Source: Melampsora larici-populina 98AG31 (lineage: Eukaryota; Basidiomycota; Pucciniomycetes; Pucciniales; Melampsoraceae). Taken from it: a DNA stretch of 64,000 bases. Shown piece by piece: positions 34,343 through 45,474 of the stretch. The stretch covers positions 650,010 to 714,009 of the forward strand of contig NW_006768778.1 of NCBI RefSeq assembly GCF_000204055.1, in the 5' to 3' direction. The position numbers and the translations under genes were made by a program. Numbering within the stretch: position 1 is the stretch's first letter; each line of letters opens with the position of its first letter. Under the pieces are notes generated by a model. That model was not told where the DNA came from and did not search any database. It was given only the letters and a program-made list of their open reading frames with translations.

Positions 34343-35410
34343 CCCTGAGAACTCTGGAACATGTTGCACAGGGGATGGAGAATTCAATGAACCTGAGGTA
34401 CGTCTCTGCAGTGGAATAGATGGTGTTCCAAGAGATTGCATCTCAACAGAGGGTGATCTTGACATATTAGACTTTGCAAAACCAGTAGCACTGATAATAT
34501 GAGGGTCACTATACTATACTGGTATGAGTATAGTTGGGTATAGTATAGTTTAAATTGTACTATACTATACTCAGTATATTATAGTTGAAACTATATGTTT
34601 CTCAACTATACTCGGTATAGTATCAATTGATCAACTATACATGGACAAGGGTTACACAAGTTTTCCATCAGCATGTTCAACTATACTGCACAGTATAGTA
34701 TAGTAAAGATGAGTATAGTTGTACTATACTATACCATATAGTTCAAGTACAGTATAGTTGAACTATACTATACCAAGTATAGTCACAGTATAGTATAGTA
34801 TAGTATAGTGGCAGCCTTGCTCATATTACAGAGTGATGGGGGTGAATTAGAAGCTCTGGCATATTGTTGACCAGAGGATGTAGAATCCCACAACATTGAT
34901 GTATGTCTCTGCAGTGGAATAGATGGTGTCCCAGGTGATTGGATTTCAACTGAGGGTGACCTCTTCTGTCTTTTAACCAAACTTGGTGAATCATCCCTTT
35001 GAATAGAGCACCCAGCTGATTTCCTCTCCAGGGAGCTTTGTCTGAGCAAAGATGCGCCCCTTGAAGCAGTGGAAGAGGTGTCACTTCTCCCCAAGCTTGT
35101 GAGGCGCCTATTGATTGCATCAGGGCTTGTTGATTGCCTGCTCTTTTTCCAATAGAGCCTCACATGTAGCCAGTTTTTTCTGGTGGGTAGGAGTTGTCAT
35201 GTGGTTTGTGAAATCTGCCATTGTTCTGTTGCAACAAAGAGAGCAGCTTTATTAGTGGGTTGCACTATTGGCACCCAAGTAGGAGTGAATGACTAAGATG
35301 TTGGGGTCAGCAACTCATCTACAAGGTTCTGCACATGCAAAATTCAGCACTGAACTCACATTGGGGAAGCTCCTCAACCATTTCTTGTGATTCATTTTCT
35401 CTGAAGAAGA
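34343..35410 (-). pseudogene. Inverted copy of the Ser/Pro-rich repeat gene
   Basis: The minus strand from about 35281 to 34810 encodes the same N-terminal part (CSIQR..., KRSPSVEIQSPGTPSIPLQR). It is then interrupted by about 300 bp of ACTATAC-rich DNA, and 34500-34343 resumes with MSRSPSVEMQSLGTPS. The gap truncates the 3' part. Confidence 0.65.
34505..34810. repeat. Cluster of ACTATAC / GTATAGT palindromes
   Basis: About 300 bp made largely of CTATACTATAC and GTATAGTATAG in both orientations, beginning TCACTATACTATACTGG and ending GTATAGTATAGTGG. It interrupts the inverted Ser/Pro gene copy. A shorter related tract is at 28580-28615. Confidence 0.75.
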
Positions 35411-36348
35411 AATAACAGAAACACTTTGAATAGCTGCTTTGATCTATATCAGCTGTTCTCAAGATGAGTTATCAAATCTTCAAGTTACAGAACACCATTT
35501 TTTTCAAATGTTGTATGTATAGCAATGAAAGATGGGAGGATGAAGACATTGAGGATTTTTAAGTGATTATTGAGAGGCCATGTGAAGAGAAATTCAGTGG
35601 GAATTTATCTGGTCACTCTCCAAACATCCCTTTTGCGCTGAAATGGCCACAGCTCTTGTTCCACCAACCACTGCAATTGCGGTGTAAAATGTGTCAAAGT
35701 CCCCATACAACACCACAAAACAAGTAATGGTTGCACATTTCGGTGCAATAGCGGGGACAAGCGTTGCAGGCAATTGCTCAGTTTTGATGCAAAACTGACC
35801 TCAACAATACCGTGTCAGAGACGCAGCTCAATCGGTCTCTGACAGCCGGTTGGTCTCTATGACCAGGCGAGATGAGGTTCGAAACAGTGCGAGAATGCCA
35901 CGTGGTGGCCCTCAATTCAGAACGGGTTCAGTCACCGTTGAATGTCCCGGTCGCCAGACGAGGCCGAGGACGTTTACCCCGTGGTGTACCGTTGGAGTAA
36001 ATGCAATCACGGTACTCGTGTGGGGTCCGGGGATGTGTGAGATGTTGTGACCCGCAATAATGAATTTGAAAGTTGACTTGTATGCAATTGAACGGTGAAC
36101 CGTTTCTAAAAACGAATTCGATTCCACATCCAACACACCTTCACAACCAGTCAAAGTGTTATTCACCGCGTTTCACAAATCCCCAAGAAATTATCTGATT
36201 TCAACTGTGGTCATCATCCTACACTTCAATCTTATCAACAAACCCAGTCTGCTTTCTGGAATTCATATCAGTCATTCCTTGGATCCTAAGTCTTTCTTTC
36301 AATACCAAGGAAAACCTTTCCAAGTGAAATTACTCCCCTATGGCTAAA
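35411..36348. other. Intergenic, 5' flank of RHO3
   Basis: No gene seen. Contains GTCAGAGACGCAGCTCAATCGGTCTCTGAC (inverted repeat, 35813-35842) and the dispersed motif at 35953-35982. Confidence 0.4.
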
Positions 36349-37663
36349 ATGTTACAGTTCTGCTCGAATCCAACGAGCAGCAATAGATTTGGCGGTAAAA
36401 GACCGGTTAGTTACTCGTATACGCGATCTTCAAATTAAAAACCATTCAAACTGACTTGAACGATCTTATCATTCGCGTTTGGTCTTAGATCAATCGGAAA
36501 ATAGTGGTACTTGGAGATGGGGCTTGTGGAAAAACATCACTGTGCGATGATAATCTCACTTGCGCCTTAGCAATTCACAGTAAACTGATTTTCAGTTTTT
36601 CGGAACTATTCAAACGCGCCAATTCCAGCTTGCATGTATTCGCTCGAGGTCACTTTCCACAGGTTTATGAACCTACCGTTTTTGAAAACCATATGCAAGA
36701 GGTCATTGTGTACGTTTGCCTACCTAATATCATTTATTTGTTATTCTCAATCTTTTGTCATCATTTCAGTGACGATCACACCATCGAGCTTGCCCTCTGG
36801 GATACCGCTGGTATGCATTTTCATCTATTCCTGATCTTCATCAATGGGTCTAAGTTCAATGGGAAACTGAAATGTTGATTATTTTTTACTCATAGGGCAG
36901 GAAGAGTTTGATCGACTCAGGTCCTTGTCTTATGCAGATACACATGTGATTATGCTCTGCTTTTCGTTAGTCTTCTTCTCTACTTCAAGTTCAACTCATC
37001 CAGAAAACCAGAAAACGCGTAAATTTCAGCAATAACATAGACTATGCGGTTTCTCTTTTCTCCAGGGTTGATCAGCCGACTTCACTCGAGAATACAGAAT
37101 CGAAGGTCATTCAGTCATATCCTTGGTTCAACATATTGATCATTTACTCAAGCCGTTTTTTGAATTCATTCAACAGTGGCTAGATGAAATTGTTGAACAT
37201 TGTCCGGGTGTCAAGATATGTCTTGTGGGTGCGTATGCTTAATATTCCCTCATCCATAGCTTCATGTTTTTCATCATGGTCCTCCTTGGAACTCAATGTC
37301 TGACTCCTATCTTTTTGGTTTCGTTCATCTCTAGCACTCAAATGCGACCTTCGAGATGACCCTCGTACTCAGAATAATCTGGCCAATTATGGTCTACGAC
37401 CTGTTGATTATGAACAAGTTCAGTTCACTTTCTATTCCCTTTGCTCATCATCTTGATCAATAATTCACGCGTATCTTTCAAAGGGTTTGGCTGCAGCTCG
37501 ACGGTTGCGCGCCTCTCGTTATTTGGAATGTTCGGCGAAGCACAATCGAGGTGTTCAAGAAGCGTTTCAAGAGGTAGCGCGAGTGTCAATCAAGTCTAAA
37601 TCCATGGGGCTAACTCGAAACAGTCTAAGAGATCGTCATTCAGTTTCATGTGTGATATCGTGA
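36349..37663 (+). CDS. RHO3: Rho-family small GTPase, RHO3 type
   Basis: Membrane-tethered switch acting in polarised exocytosis and actin organisation (family knowledge). Nine exons: 36349-36405, 36489-36541, 36629-36709, 36770-36810, 36896-36965, 37066-37105, 37177-37228, 37335-37417, 37484-37663; every junction is GT-AG and in phase, giving 218 residues. Seen: P-loop GDGACGKTSL, switch I VYEPTVFEN, WDTAGQEEFDRLRSLSY, effector-side VIMLCFSVDQPTSLEN, the Rho insert region EHCPGVKICLVALKCDLRDD, ECSAK, and the C-terminal CaaX box CVIS followed by TGA. The start at 36349 gives a 19-codon first exon typical of fungal Rho3. Nothing is missing, so it is a functional cellular gene in an otherwise transposon-rich area. 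Confidence 0.93.
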
Positions 37664-39105
37664 CATTATCTTTTGCTCTGTGCCCACATTAGTTTGTACG
37701 GTGATACTTCTCCCATCTTTTCCCCAAATCTTGCTGACGCGTCTCGGTATTTCCATGTAGAATATTGAGCTTCCCGATTGATTCAAACCCTTTTCGAAAA
37801 CTTACTCTCGTCTTCACTTTTTCTTCTTCTTGGCAGTCCATGGGTTCCATCCGTCTCATCAACACAGTGGGCCAAGGTAAAAAGTCTTATCACATGAGGT
37901 AGACTAAAAAGCTGAACAGAGGCTGATTGGATCTTTGGATCAATTCTATTCTAGTCGAATAGATGACCAGCATACCGATTCAGAGTCATATCCCTAAGCC
38001 TTTGAATTCCTCAATGTCAACCAGTTTGAAAATCCATAATCAGCATTTGTTTACCTTTCTTTCACTAATTTGTTTCCAAGTCTTTTCCCATATCAGACAT
38101 ATCCCTTAGTAAACCTAATTGATTTGTTGTAATTTGGTATCTCTTCAATCGGAAATTTTCTTTTGTGTGTGTGTGTGAGCGTATGGTTCTGTAAGATTGT
38201 TGCATTTTAATCATTCCTTCATTCTTATTTTTTTTGGTTTAATGATTTTCTATCAATCTTTTAATATCATTCTTAGTTTTGATTTTTTTTCTTGAGATGT
38301 AACAAATATTCTTGAATTTGAAAATAGGGAGTATTGAAGGTGACGAGTGGATTTGAGATTGATTGCTGCTTAGAAGAGGTAGGTTGCAGACTTGATACGA
38401 AAATGTTGGTGCAATCATATTTTTGGGTCCATCTGCAGAGTGGTACAGTTTAGAGGTGATAGCACTACGGAAAGCAAGGTAGTCTGCGCCTCCACCATGT
38501 AGTTCTATATTTTTGAATGAGATTGGCAGTGAGCTTTGTTTACCCCAATCAGGCTTTATGTTTTGGTGCTGACAGGCTTGATTTCATTCCCTCGTGCGAC
38601 CAAGTCTTGCGGAAATATTTTATGTTCTAGTAGTACCAGAGATTACTGCCCATTGGCACAGGTTAGCACATGTTATATATGGACTTGTATCAGAAGGTGG
38701 ACTTGTATCAGAAGGTGGACTTGTATCAGAAGGTGGACTTGAGTAGGACTGTTTGTAACTCATTACCAAAAACACTAGATTGCATATGCCTTCTTCAGCA
38801 AAGGCAGGCAAGTCTCCAACGAAAAGTCGATTGCAGACAAAGTTTTAGGTTAATGCATGAATGACCTTTTGGAAAGGTTTTCGCTATGAGTTGTCTGATC
38901 GAAGTCGGTCTCTATATAACCAATGAAGATTTACCCGCAGACTACACCACTAAATCTCATAACTCTTTCAATACGAAGTTTTCCATCTCAATCGATTCGT
39001 CAAACTTAACACACATGAGACTCCAATCCAGTGCTTCTTTCAACATATAAAGTAATCCGGATACCCAGAACGACGATTCGAGCATCTTACTCGAAACCGT
39101 AGCGC
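37664..39105. other. Intergenic, no gene recognised
   Basis: AT-rich 3' flank of RHO3 including a GTGTGTGTGTG tract at 38167. A minisatellite lies at 38682-38740. Confidence 0.5.
38682..38743 (+). repeat. 18-bp minisatellite, 3.4 copies
   Basis: Unit GACTTGTATCAGAAGGTG repeats exactly at 38682, 38700 and 38718, followed by a partial unit GACTTGAG. Confidence 0.9.
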
Positions 39106-40576
39106 ATGAAGTTATTAAAATCCTCTCGCCTTTGCTCAGGGTCGATGTTAATGTGTAAACTCTTGACCGCGCTCTCTACTGGCCTCGTAACATCTTCTTT
39201 GGCACGATGCACGATCGATCTACCGACCGGTCTTCTATACTCGTTCCCAATTCAGGCCGCTCTTCTGATCTATAAACTACCAGTCGTTGTCACCGACCAA
39301 GCTACGACGAATACGGTATGTTTACCAACATCGACGGATGATCAATTTGAGATCGATGACACTCAAGAAGACATTCTCAAAAAGGTTTTTGGAACCGATT
39401 CGAATGCCTCAGATAACAAACATATGCTTCAGTCTATATCCCCAAGTCAAGCTTTCTCAGCTTGGCAACCAACAGAGGATGAATCTTTACAAGTCTCTTC
39501 TGAGATTATGTCAGATGAGATAATTGATCCTGATCCTGTGATTGATCGAGAAGTTAACACTCGACAATCTAACATTCCGATCAAGTCAAAATCACGAAAT
39601 CAATCAAAAGCTCATATCTCAACTACGTTGAAAAAGCTTCCTTGGCTCAAAGATTATATCTTTCCTTACCGGTTGATCGCGAGGTGTTTGCGTTTAGTCG
39701 GTGAAATGGTTAAATTCGTATTCATGACCGGTTGGAGACTGGCGAGTGGATGCGGAATGATTCTAGTGCAAATCCTGCAATTCTTGTGGGAGGATATCAT
39801 CTTGTAAGCTTCTCCTGGATATGTATTCATGAATCAAAAACTACGTGGAATATAAGACTGATCCAGATACTCTCTTTGATTTGTCAAAACAAAGCCCGCT
39901 GTTGTTGCCGTTTCGCCTGCTATTCTACATTTTCATAAGGCTCCCCACCATCATTGCGACTCGTATCTACCTAGCTCTCAAGCCACTATTGGTCTTTCTG
40001 GCATCCGGCGTGACCCTAGGTGTCCTCATGGGGCTTCTTGGAGCGATGACACATGGAATCTTAGGGGATTGGATCCTATCACATCACAAATCTCGCACTG
40101 TTACAATCCCCGGTTTGGTGTCACATTCAGATCTTCGTCAACCACAGGCACCCTCCCGGTTTGAACGTGATCTCATTACAGATGATAAGGATATCCATCC
40201 ACCGGAAGCTAAGAAGTCTTACAGTGGCCTATGGGAAGGAAATGTGTCACTTGAAGACAATCGAGGTACCACTACTGCTACTAAGCTCGGTATGGGTGTG
40301 ACTAGACATCGCGTGCCTACCAGTGGTTCTAGACAAGACGATTCATCAAATCCTCGTAAAGGCGATGGAACTTATTCCAAAGCAAGTAGTCTTGAACAAC
40401 CTATCGTTCGAACAAGAGACAGATCACTTTCTGGTTCTTCTAATACTTCTAAAACTTCATCAATCATGAAAGGTAGTCGCAAAAAGGGTTCAAGTTATCA
40501 TCCACCATCAGAATCTTCAGTTAGTGGAACTAGTAGTAAAGGAAAGAAAAAGAAAGTCACATTTAAAAATGATTAA
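39106..40576 (+). CDS. Putative membrane protein, function unknown
   Basis: Two long frames, 39106-39804 and about 39867-40576, are read as one gene with a short intron. The obvious donor GTAAGC at 39804 and acceptor CAG at 39866 do not keep the frame, so the exact splice is unresolved; 39731-39866 or 39746-39866 would fit. Seen: a possible hydrophobic N-terminus, an acidic polar middle (SDEIIDPDPVIDREV), then hydrophobic helices in both parts (FVFMTGWRLASGCGMILV, FLASGVTLGVLMGLLGAM), and a Ser-rich tail ending in basic KGKKKKVTFKND, a likely cytosolic or ER-retention-like basic end. No family recognised. Confidence 0.55.
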
Positions 40577-41619
40577 AACGTTTTTTTGTTGTAGTTTTTG
40601 TAGTTTTTTTTTTGTCAAAGAGAAATAAATTGAACTGATTATTGATAGGCTCATTTTTTTTTATTTTTTGTTGTTCCTTATCATATAATTATCTTAATCT
40701 ATTTATCTGTCTGTCTTAATGTATGATGTGAATCTGTAGTATGGTGCTGTGAATTATGTGAATGTCGCTGAAATGTTAAGACCCAAATCAAGGCTTAAAA
40801 TCAGCTCTGTCACTAACGTCGTGCTTCACAGATTTCAAATACTGTGATCAAGTCAGTTTTATCATCACTTCAAGGTCAAGCTCTGCTACGTTGTGAAAAA
40901 GTCTTGATACAGGGGGGAATCCTCATTTATCTTGTCTCCATACATATTTTGCTGGAATAAAGCCTCTGCCCTTGTAAGCCTATAGCCGGGGTTCTTTAGG
41001 ATGAAATGGTAGCTTGCACAAAGGCTTTGTTGAATACCTGTGGTCAATTGCTCAAAAAGCAAGGCCCGCTTATAAACACAGAATGATTGGAATCCATAGG
41101 CATTCAAACCAATCGAGAAAGGGTCTTCTGTCATGTATATAGGCGTCGTACAACCCCATTCTCAATCTGAATCCCTCTTTAAGCCTTTCACTTGGTGATC
41201 ATTTGCTCAAGAGATGTGCTTGAAGCAAAGTTAAGAGAAAACATCTCATAGAGCGCGACCGAAATTAGGATGGCGTGACTGAAGCCTCCCACACCACGAT
41301 ATACTTTGTCAATGTTTAGATCTCAAGAAAAACTAAATTTATTAAATGGACCACCTGATCGAAGCTTCATCAGATATAACGTTGAAAAGAATAACAATTG
41401 AAGGAAGATGACAATGAAAAGGAAACCTTTAACAATGATTGTGTTAGGCAGAGTGCCGTGTTTCATATGACCAAGAGACTACAAGAATTTTTTTAGATAA
41501 AAACAAGGCTATTCATGCGTTGACATGATGGTGGCGAGATAACCGAGCGCCCCAGTAAACGACTGATTGGAGGATTGGAAATCTGGCAGCCTCCAAAAAG
41601 ATATCAGAAACTATCGCTT
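40577..41619. other. Intergenic, one weak open frame
   Basis: A minus-strand frame of 82 codons (40886-41134) has no known domain, and a TATATA lies directly before its ATG. I do not call it as a gene. Confidence 0.4.
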
Positions 41620-43362
41620 TCACAGCGCCTGAGAGCGTGTTCCTCCGTTATTGGTGACGGTGTAGGCGAAAAGACCACGACGCACGAAACCTAAGACATA
41701 GCCGCGGCCATCATGGGGTGAGGTTTCGCAAAAGAAAACATAACGCATGTATGCAAAAAAATCACTCACTACGCCTAAAGAGATACCCAATCCGCAATTC
41801 CAGATGACGTTGTGCCATACGATCATGATCACTTGCAAATCCAAGAGTCGAGTACGACGAGGAACATCTAGGGCATTAGTGACTAAACAGAGTGTTGGGT
41901 ATGGAGTCCGATCATATCAGATTATAATGCATTTGCGGGGCTGGTGTGAAAGTGAATAGGACTTGCGCGTAATAATGGTAAGGGCAAGAAACGCAGATGT
42001 AGTCACGATGATCAAGATTGCTTGACATAGAGCGTTGAAAGCATAACGACGTAGGCAATCATGTTTCTGTTTCAGCATCATCTCATCAACCTTTTCCCAA
42101 TCTTCTCGGCGATCTTCAAACAGACTGGATTGCCATAACGAGTCAGTCACTTCGGCGTTCCACACCGACTTTTGCTGATAGACTTCTGTTCTATCGGCTG
42201 ATTCTTCGTATGTGGGTGTCGGCACGCGAAGTTTTTGGTTAGCTGCACATGACGACAGGCATCGACGAGTGGCGCATTCCCGAAGCGTTTTGACTTGTGT
42301 CCAAAGTGTGTTCATGATCCGCCAGCTTGCTGAAGAAAAGACGCATAACAAGATTATTTGACAGATTGTCAACCCAAAACAGATGTATCGTGAATTAAGC
42401 AAGATGTCCTCGCCGAGGGCTTGAAGAGTGCCTAGTCGCCGAAGCATATCTGATTGAAGACGATTGGTAAGATCGGTAACTTCGGAAGAATTTTCTGATT
42501 CTCTCTGTAATGATGTTAGCATTTCATGCGTTTGAACACACAGCGCCCAGACACGACGGATCTCATGTACATTCTTGGCGTTGATTATCGTGAAAGGTAA
42601 AATGTAGAGAAGCGGGATGATGTACATCGCGATATTGCTGATATTGAAAAGTTTGGGTCCCAAAAATCTGCGATAGTTATAATTTGTAGAACTGGGTTGC
42701 CGCTGGGGATCCAATCGGAAAGCTGTGGGGGGCGCCGCATATGAGAAGCACCAGACTTTTCTCGAGCGATAGAGATGATGATCAGATTGTGATGAAGACT
42801 ATCAAGAACAAAAAACTTACCTCTTGACCAACCTTGCAGAGTGAAAGATGCATAATCAGTGATTGAGTACACTTCAACATTGTCCACAGCCAGATTCGAG
42901 ACTTACCAAAAGCGAGCAAAAGGGGACTGGTCAAATTGTGCAGAACAAGGGTTTGCGACTTGGGAAAAGATGAAAATTCTGCCTGTAGGCATACGAGGGC
43001 TGCGAGATTCACTGGAAAAGGCAAAGTGCCATGTGAAGGTTGGAATCGTTAAATCATGTCCACTTGAAAATTGACTCGGGATGCTGACATGCGGTGAAGA
43101 TGCATCCCCAGATCGGGATGACCAAATGCCCGTTTAAATACATGTATCCGCCGCGGTCTATCCTGACGAGCCATCGAGCATCTCTATCACAGAGCCGTTT
43201 AAGACCGCTTATCACATATAAGAGCCCAATGAGAGGGCACAACACTGTCGATGCCTTGAGGGCTGAGCGCTGGAGGTAAGATGGGTGTGGATACATCTGC
43301 TTGCGTGCCAGGTCGTATAAAATCTCCCATGCTGGAGATGGGGTCGTTGACTGGAGACTCAT
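41620..43362 (-). CDS. Seven-helix membrane protein, receptor-like, family unknown
   Basis: Proposed exons (minus): 43089-43362, 42907-43011, 42821-42832 (12 nt), 41967-42755, 41620-41867. Phases agree throughout and give 475 residues. Introns are GT-AG, except the last (41868-41966), which would be GC-AG with donor GCAAGT. Hydrophobic helices: STVLCPLIGLLYVISGL; LVIPIWGCIFTALNLAALV; a weak one ending LLLAFGWSRVWCF; MYIIPLLYILPFTII; YICFGLTICQIILLCVF; ILIIVTTSAFLALTII; IVWHNVIWNCGLGISLGVV. A polar loop of about 85 residues between helices 5 and 6 resembles the third cytosolic loop of a GPCR. No signal peptide is obvious. It may be a fungal receptor-like protein; this is inference from topology only. 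Confidence 0.6.
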
Positions 43363-43634
43363 CGGACCAGCCTTTCACCTTGATATACAAAAGCTCGTTG
43401 GTCGCAGTAAGATGCGAAAGGGATGATCATACAATCAGTGTTAAAGGATGGTGCACACTTTGCAAGACTGACTGGCAAACGCTTCAACTTATCATTAGCA
43501 GGCAGCGATGTCGCAACTGTGAGCTATTCCAAAAGTGCCCGTTGTTTGTAAAACTCTCACTCAAGATGACGTCTGCTAAACACTACAATCACGAATAGAA
43601 GCTTCCCTTTAGAAAGCTTCCCGAATTTCATTTA

Positions 43635-43872
43635 TGGTTCTCAAACCTGTGCAAGAACTGTGCAAGACCGACGTGCAAGATCCGTGCAAGATTTCTTGCA
43701 CCAATCTTGCGCATTAAATTTTTTGACGACCCCAGCTATTTTGTTCCAACTGGTACGAAAACCGTGCGAGACCGACGTGCAAGTTCCGTGCAAGTTCCGT
43801 GCAAGTTCTATTCATGTCTTGCACAGAAGTTGCTCGAAACTTGCACAAATTTTTGCATAGGTTTGAGAACCA
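43635..43872. mobile_element. Tc1/mariner-type MITE, 238 bp, with GTGCAAG repeats
   Basis: TIRs TGGTTCTCAAACCTGTGCAA (43635-43654) and TTGCATAGGTTTGAGAACCA (43853-43872), one mismatch, flanked by TA at 43633-43634 and 43873-43874. The interior carries about eight CGTGCAAG/TGTGCAAG repeats and a direct repeat of GACCGACGTGCAAG (about 43667 and 43772). Confidence 0.85.
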
Positions 43873-43874
43873 TA

Positions 43875-44446
43875 CCCGAGTGGATGTTCATATTTCTTTG
43901 TACGTATTTGACAAGGAACGATCCTGTATAATGTGCAATGACAGTAGTTTGGCAAATAATTGTCACAAAGTTTTTGTCGACCAGGCGCTCAAGCCTCGTG
44001 GTTCAGCGTATTCAATTATGTAAAAGTGGTGCCAAAGCCAAACCAGATTCAGAATAAGACGTAGGAAGGGTGTGTGAAAAACTGTAAGAGGATTTTCAAA
44101 AATCTGCTAAAGCCTAAAACTTCTTGGCCAAAGTATAATGAATAGGACGAGAAGTTCGTCAGTTCGTACTCCGAGGCTTCAGCTTCCACAATGGTTGAGG
44201 GAAGGAAGCTTCTGCCGGAGACGAACGGAAAGACTACAAGTAATACAGCTGTACAAAACACGTGATCTGCTGTGGCGCAGTCGTGTACTCTCAACACAAA
44301 GAAGATAGACAATTGGAGGGGCTATGCAACTTTCCCGCCGCTAGCTAATTTGTTAGCGGCTCCGTCAAGGGCAAGGCTCAACATTCAACTTCTTGTCTGA
44401 CACTCTTTCGCCCGAAATATGCATAATGTGAATGTGCCATCCAGCA
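43875..44446. other. Intergenic, no gene recognised
   Basis: Includes a short inverted repeat GCCGCTAGC...GTTAGCGGC near 44335-44362. Nothing else seen. Confidence 0.45.
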
Positions 44447-44454
44447 TTCACAGC

Positions 44455-44890
44455 TCAGGATGAGCCCCGACCCCCGAATGCCGGGGACTGGGCTGCCCGG
44501 CCCACCGACTTTTTTTCAAAAGTCAGAACGAGGACCGACCCCGGTATTCCTCGAGCTTTTTCTGGCTCATAGGTCAAGCCCGGCTCCCGTACCCTGACCC
44601 CCGACGAACTACCAAATCCCCGGGAAATTACGGGGATCCCCGAGTCCCCGGCTATTTCCGGCAGAAACCGCTGAGCACAACCTCTCCCAAGCGTGTATTT
44701 ATCCGCTTTTTACAGCTTGATTTTTCCTCGGGTTCCCCGAGGAGAGTCACTTTCTTTTGACTCTCAGAACGACTCCCGGGCCCGATAATCCCCGCGGTTC
44801 TGCGACCCTTCGAAGGCCAGAACGACCCCCCGACCCGACGGGCTGTCCCGCGGGTATCCCCGATTTGGCGGGTCTCGGGGCTCATCCTGA
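44455..44890. mobile_element. Non-autonomous hAT element, 436 bp
   Basis: TIRs TCAGGATGAGCCCCGA (44455-44470) and TCGGGGCTCATCCTGA (44875-44890) match exactly, with the 8-bp TSD TTCACAGC at 44447-44454 and 44891-44898. The interior is GC-rich with many CCCCGA/CCCCGGG subterminal motifs and no ORF. The TIR resembles that of the large hAT (TCAAGATGGCACCCGG), so the same transposase family could act on it. Confidence 0.88.
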
Positions 44891-45089
44891 TTCACAGCTG
44901 CCCGCCCTTGCCCGCCCGCCTGAAGTTCACAGAAGTTATACGCGTGATCTGCAACAGATATTGGAAATCTTTGTACTTACTCCCACACAGAGAAGAGATG
45001 AAGAGACTTTGAAATTTTGTAAGTATATGTTCAATGCGTTAAAATTTGAATTTCCAAGCGACATGACAAATTATCAAACTTAAACTTAA

Positions 45090-45147
45090 CCCGTCCCTCT
45101 CCGCGCAAAAGCACGTCTCTCGGACCTTTTGCGCGGAGAGGGACGGG
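45090..45147. repeat. Perfect 22-bp hairpin
   Basis: CCCGTCCCTCTCCGCGCAAAAG (45090-45111) is exactly complementary to 45126-45147, leaving a loop of 14 bases. GC-rich against AT-rich flanks. Confidence 0.9.
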
Positions 45148-45474
45148 ATGTACATCGCGTGATTGGCATCCGTAGCACTCCGATGTACACCAGGGGGTAA
45201 AAATTATCGCACCGGAAGTTCGGAACCGAAACCTAATTGTTCCAGAAACGTCTTATTTTCAATTCACTTGAGACGTTTCTGAACGGTTTTCAGAAGGGGA
45301 ACCACGTACATATAATTACGGTACTCAAAGCTACATATGTACACGTATATAGTTCGTACATAGTTGTCATACATACTTTTTTCGATTTTTTTTTGGCAGG
45401 GAAAAAAAAAGTATATTTGGGCCTCAAAGTATATAGCTTTGAGGACCCCTACATACTTTTCTCCTCTTCATCTC

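Noticed and set aside
34505..34810. Telomere-like or centromeric satellite
   Set aside because: The unit ACTATAC is not a telomere repeat and the tract is only 300 bp and bidirectional.
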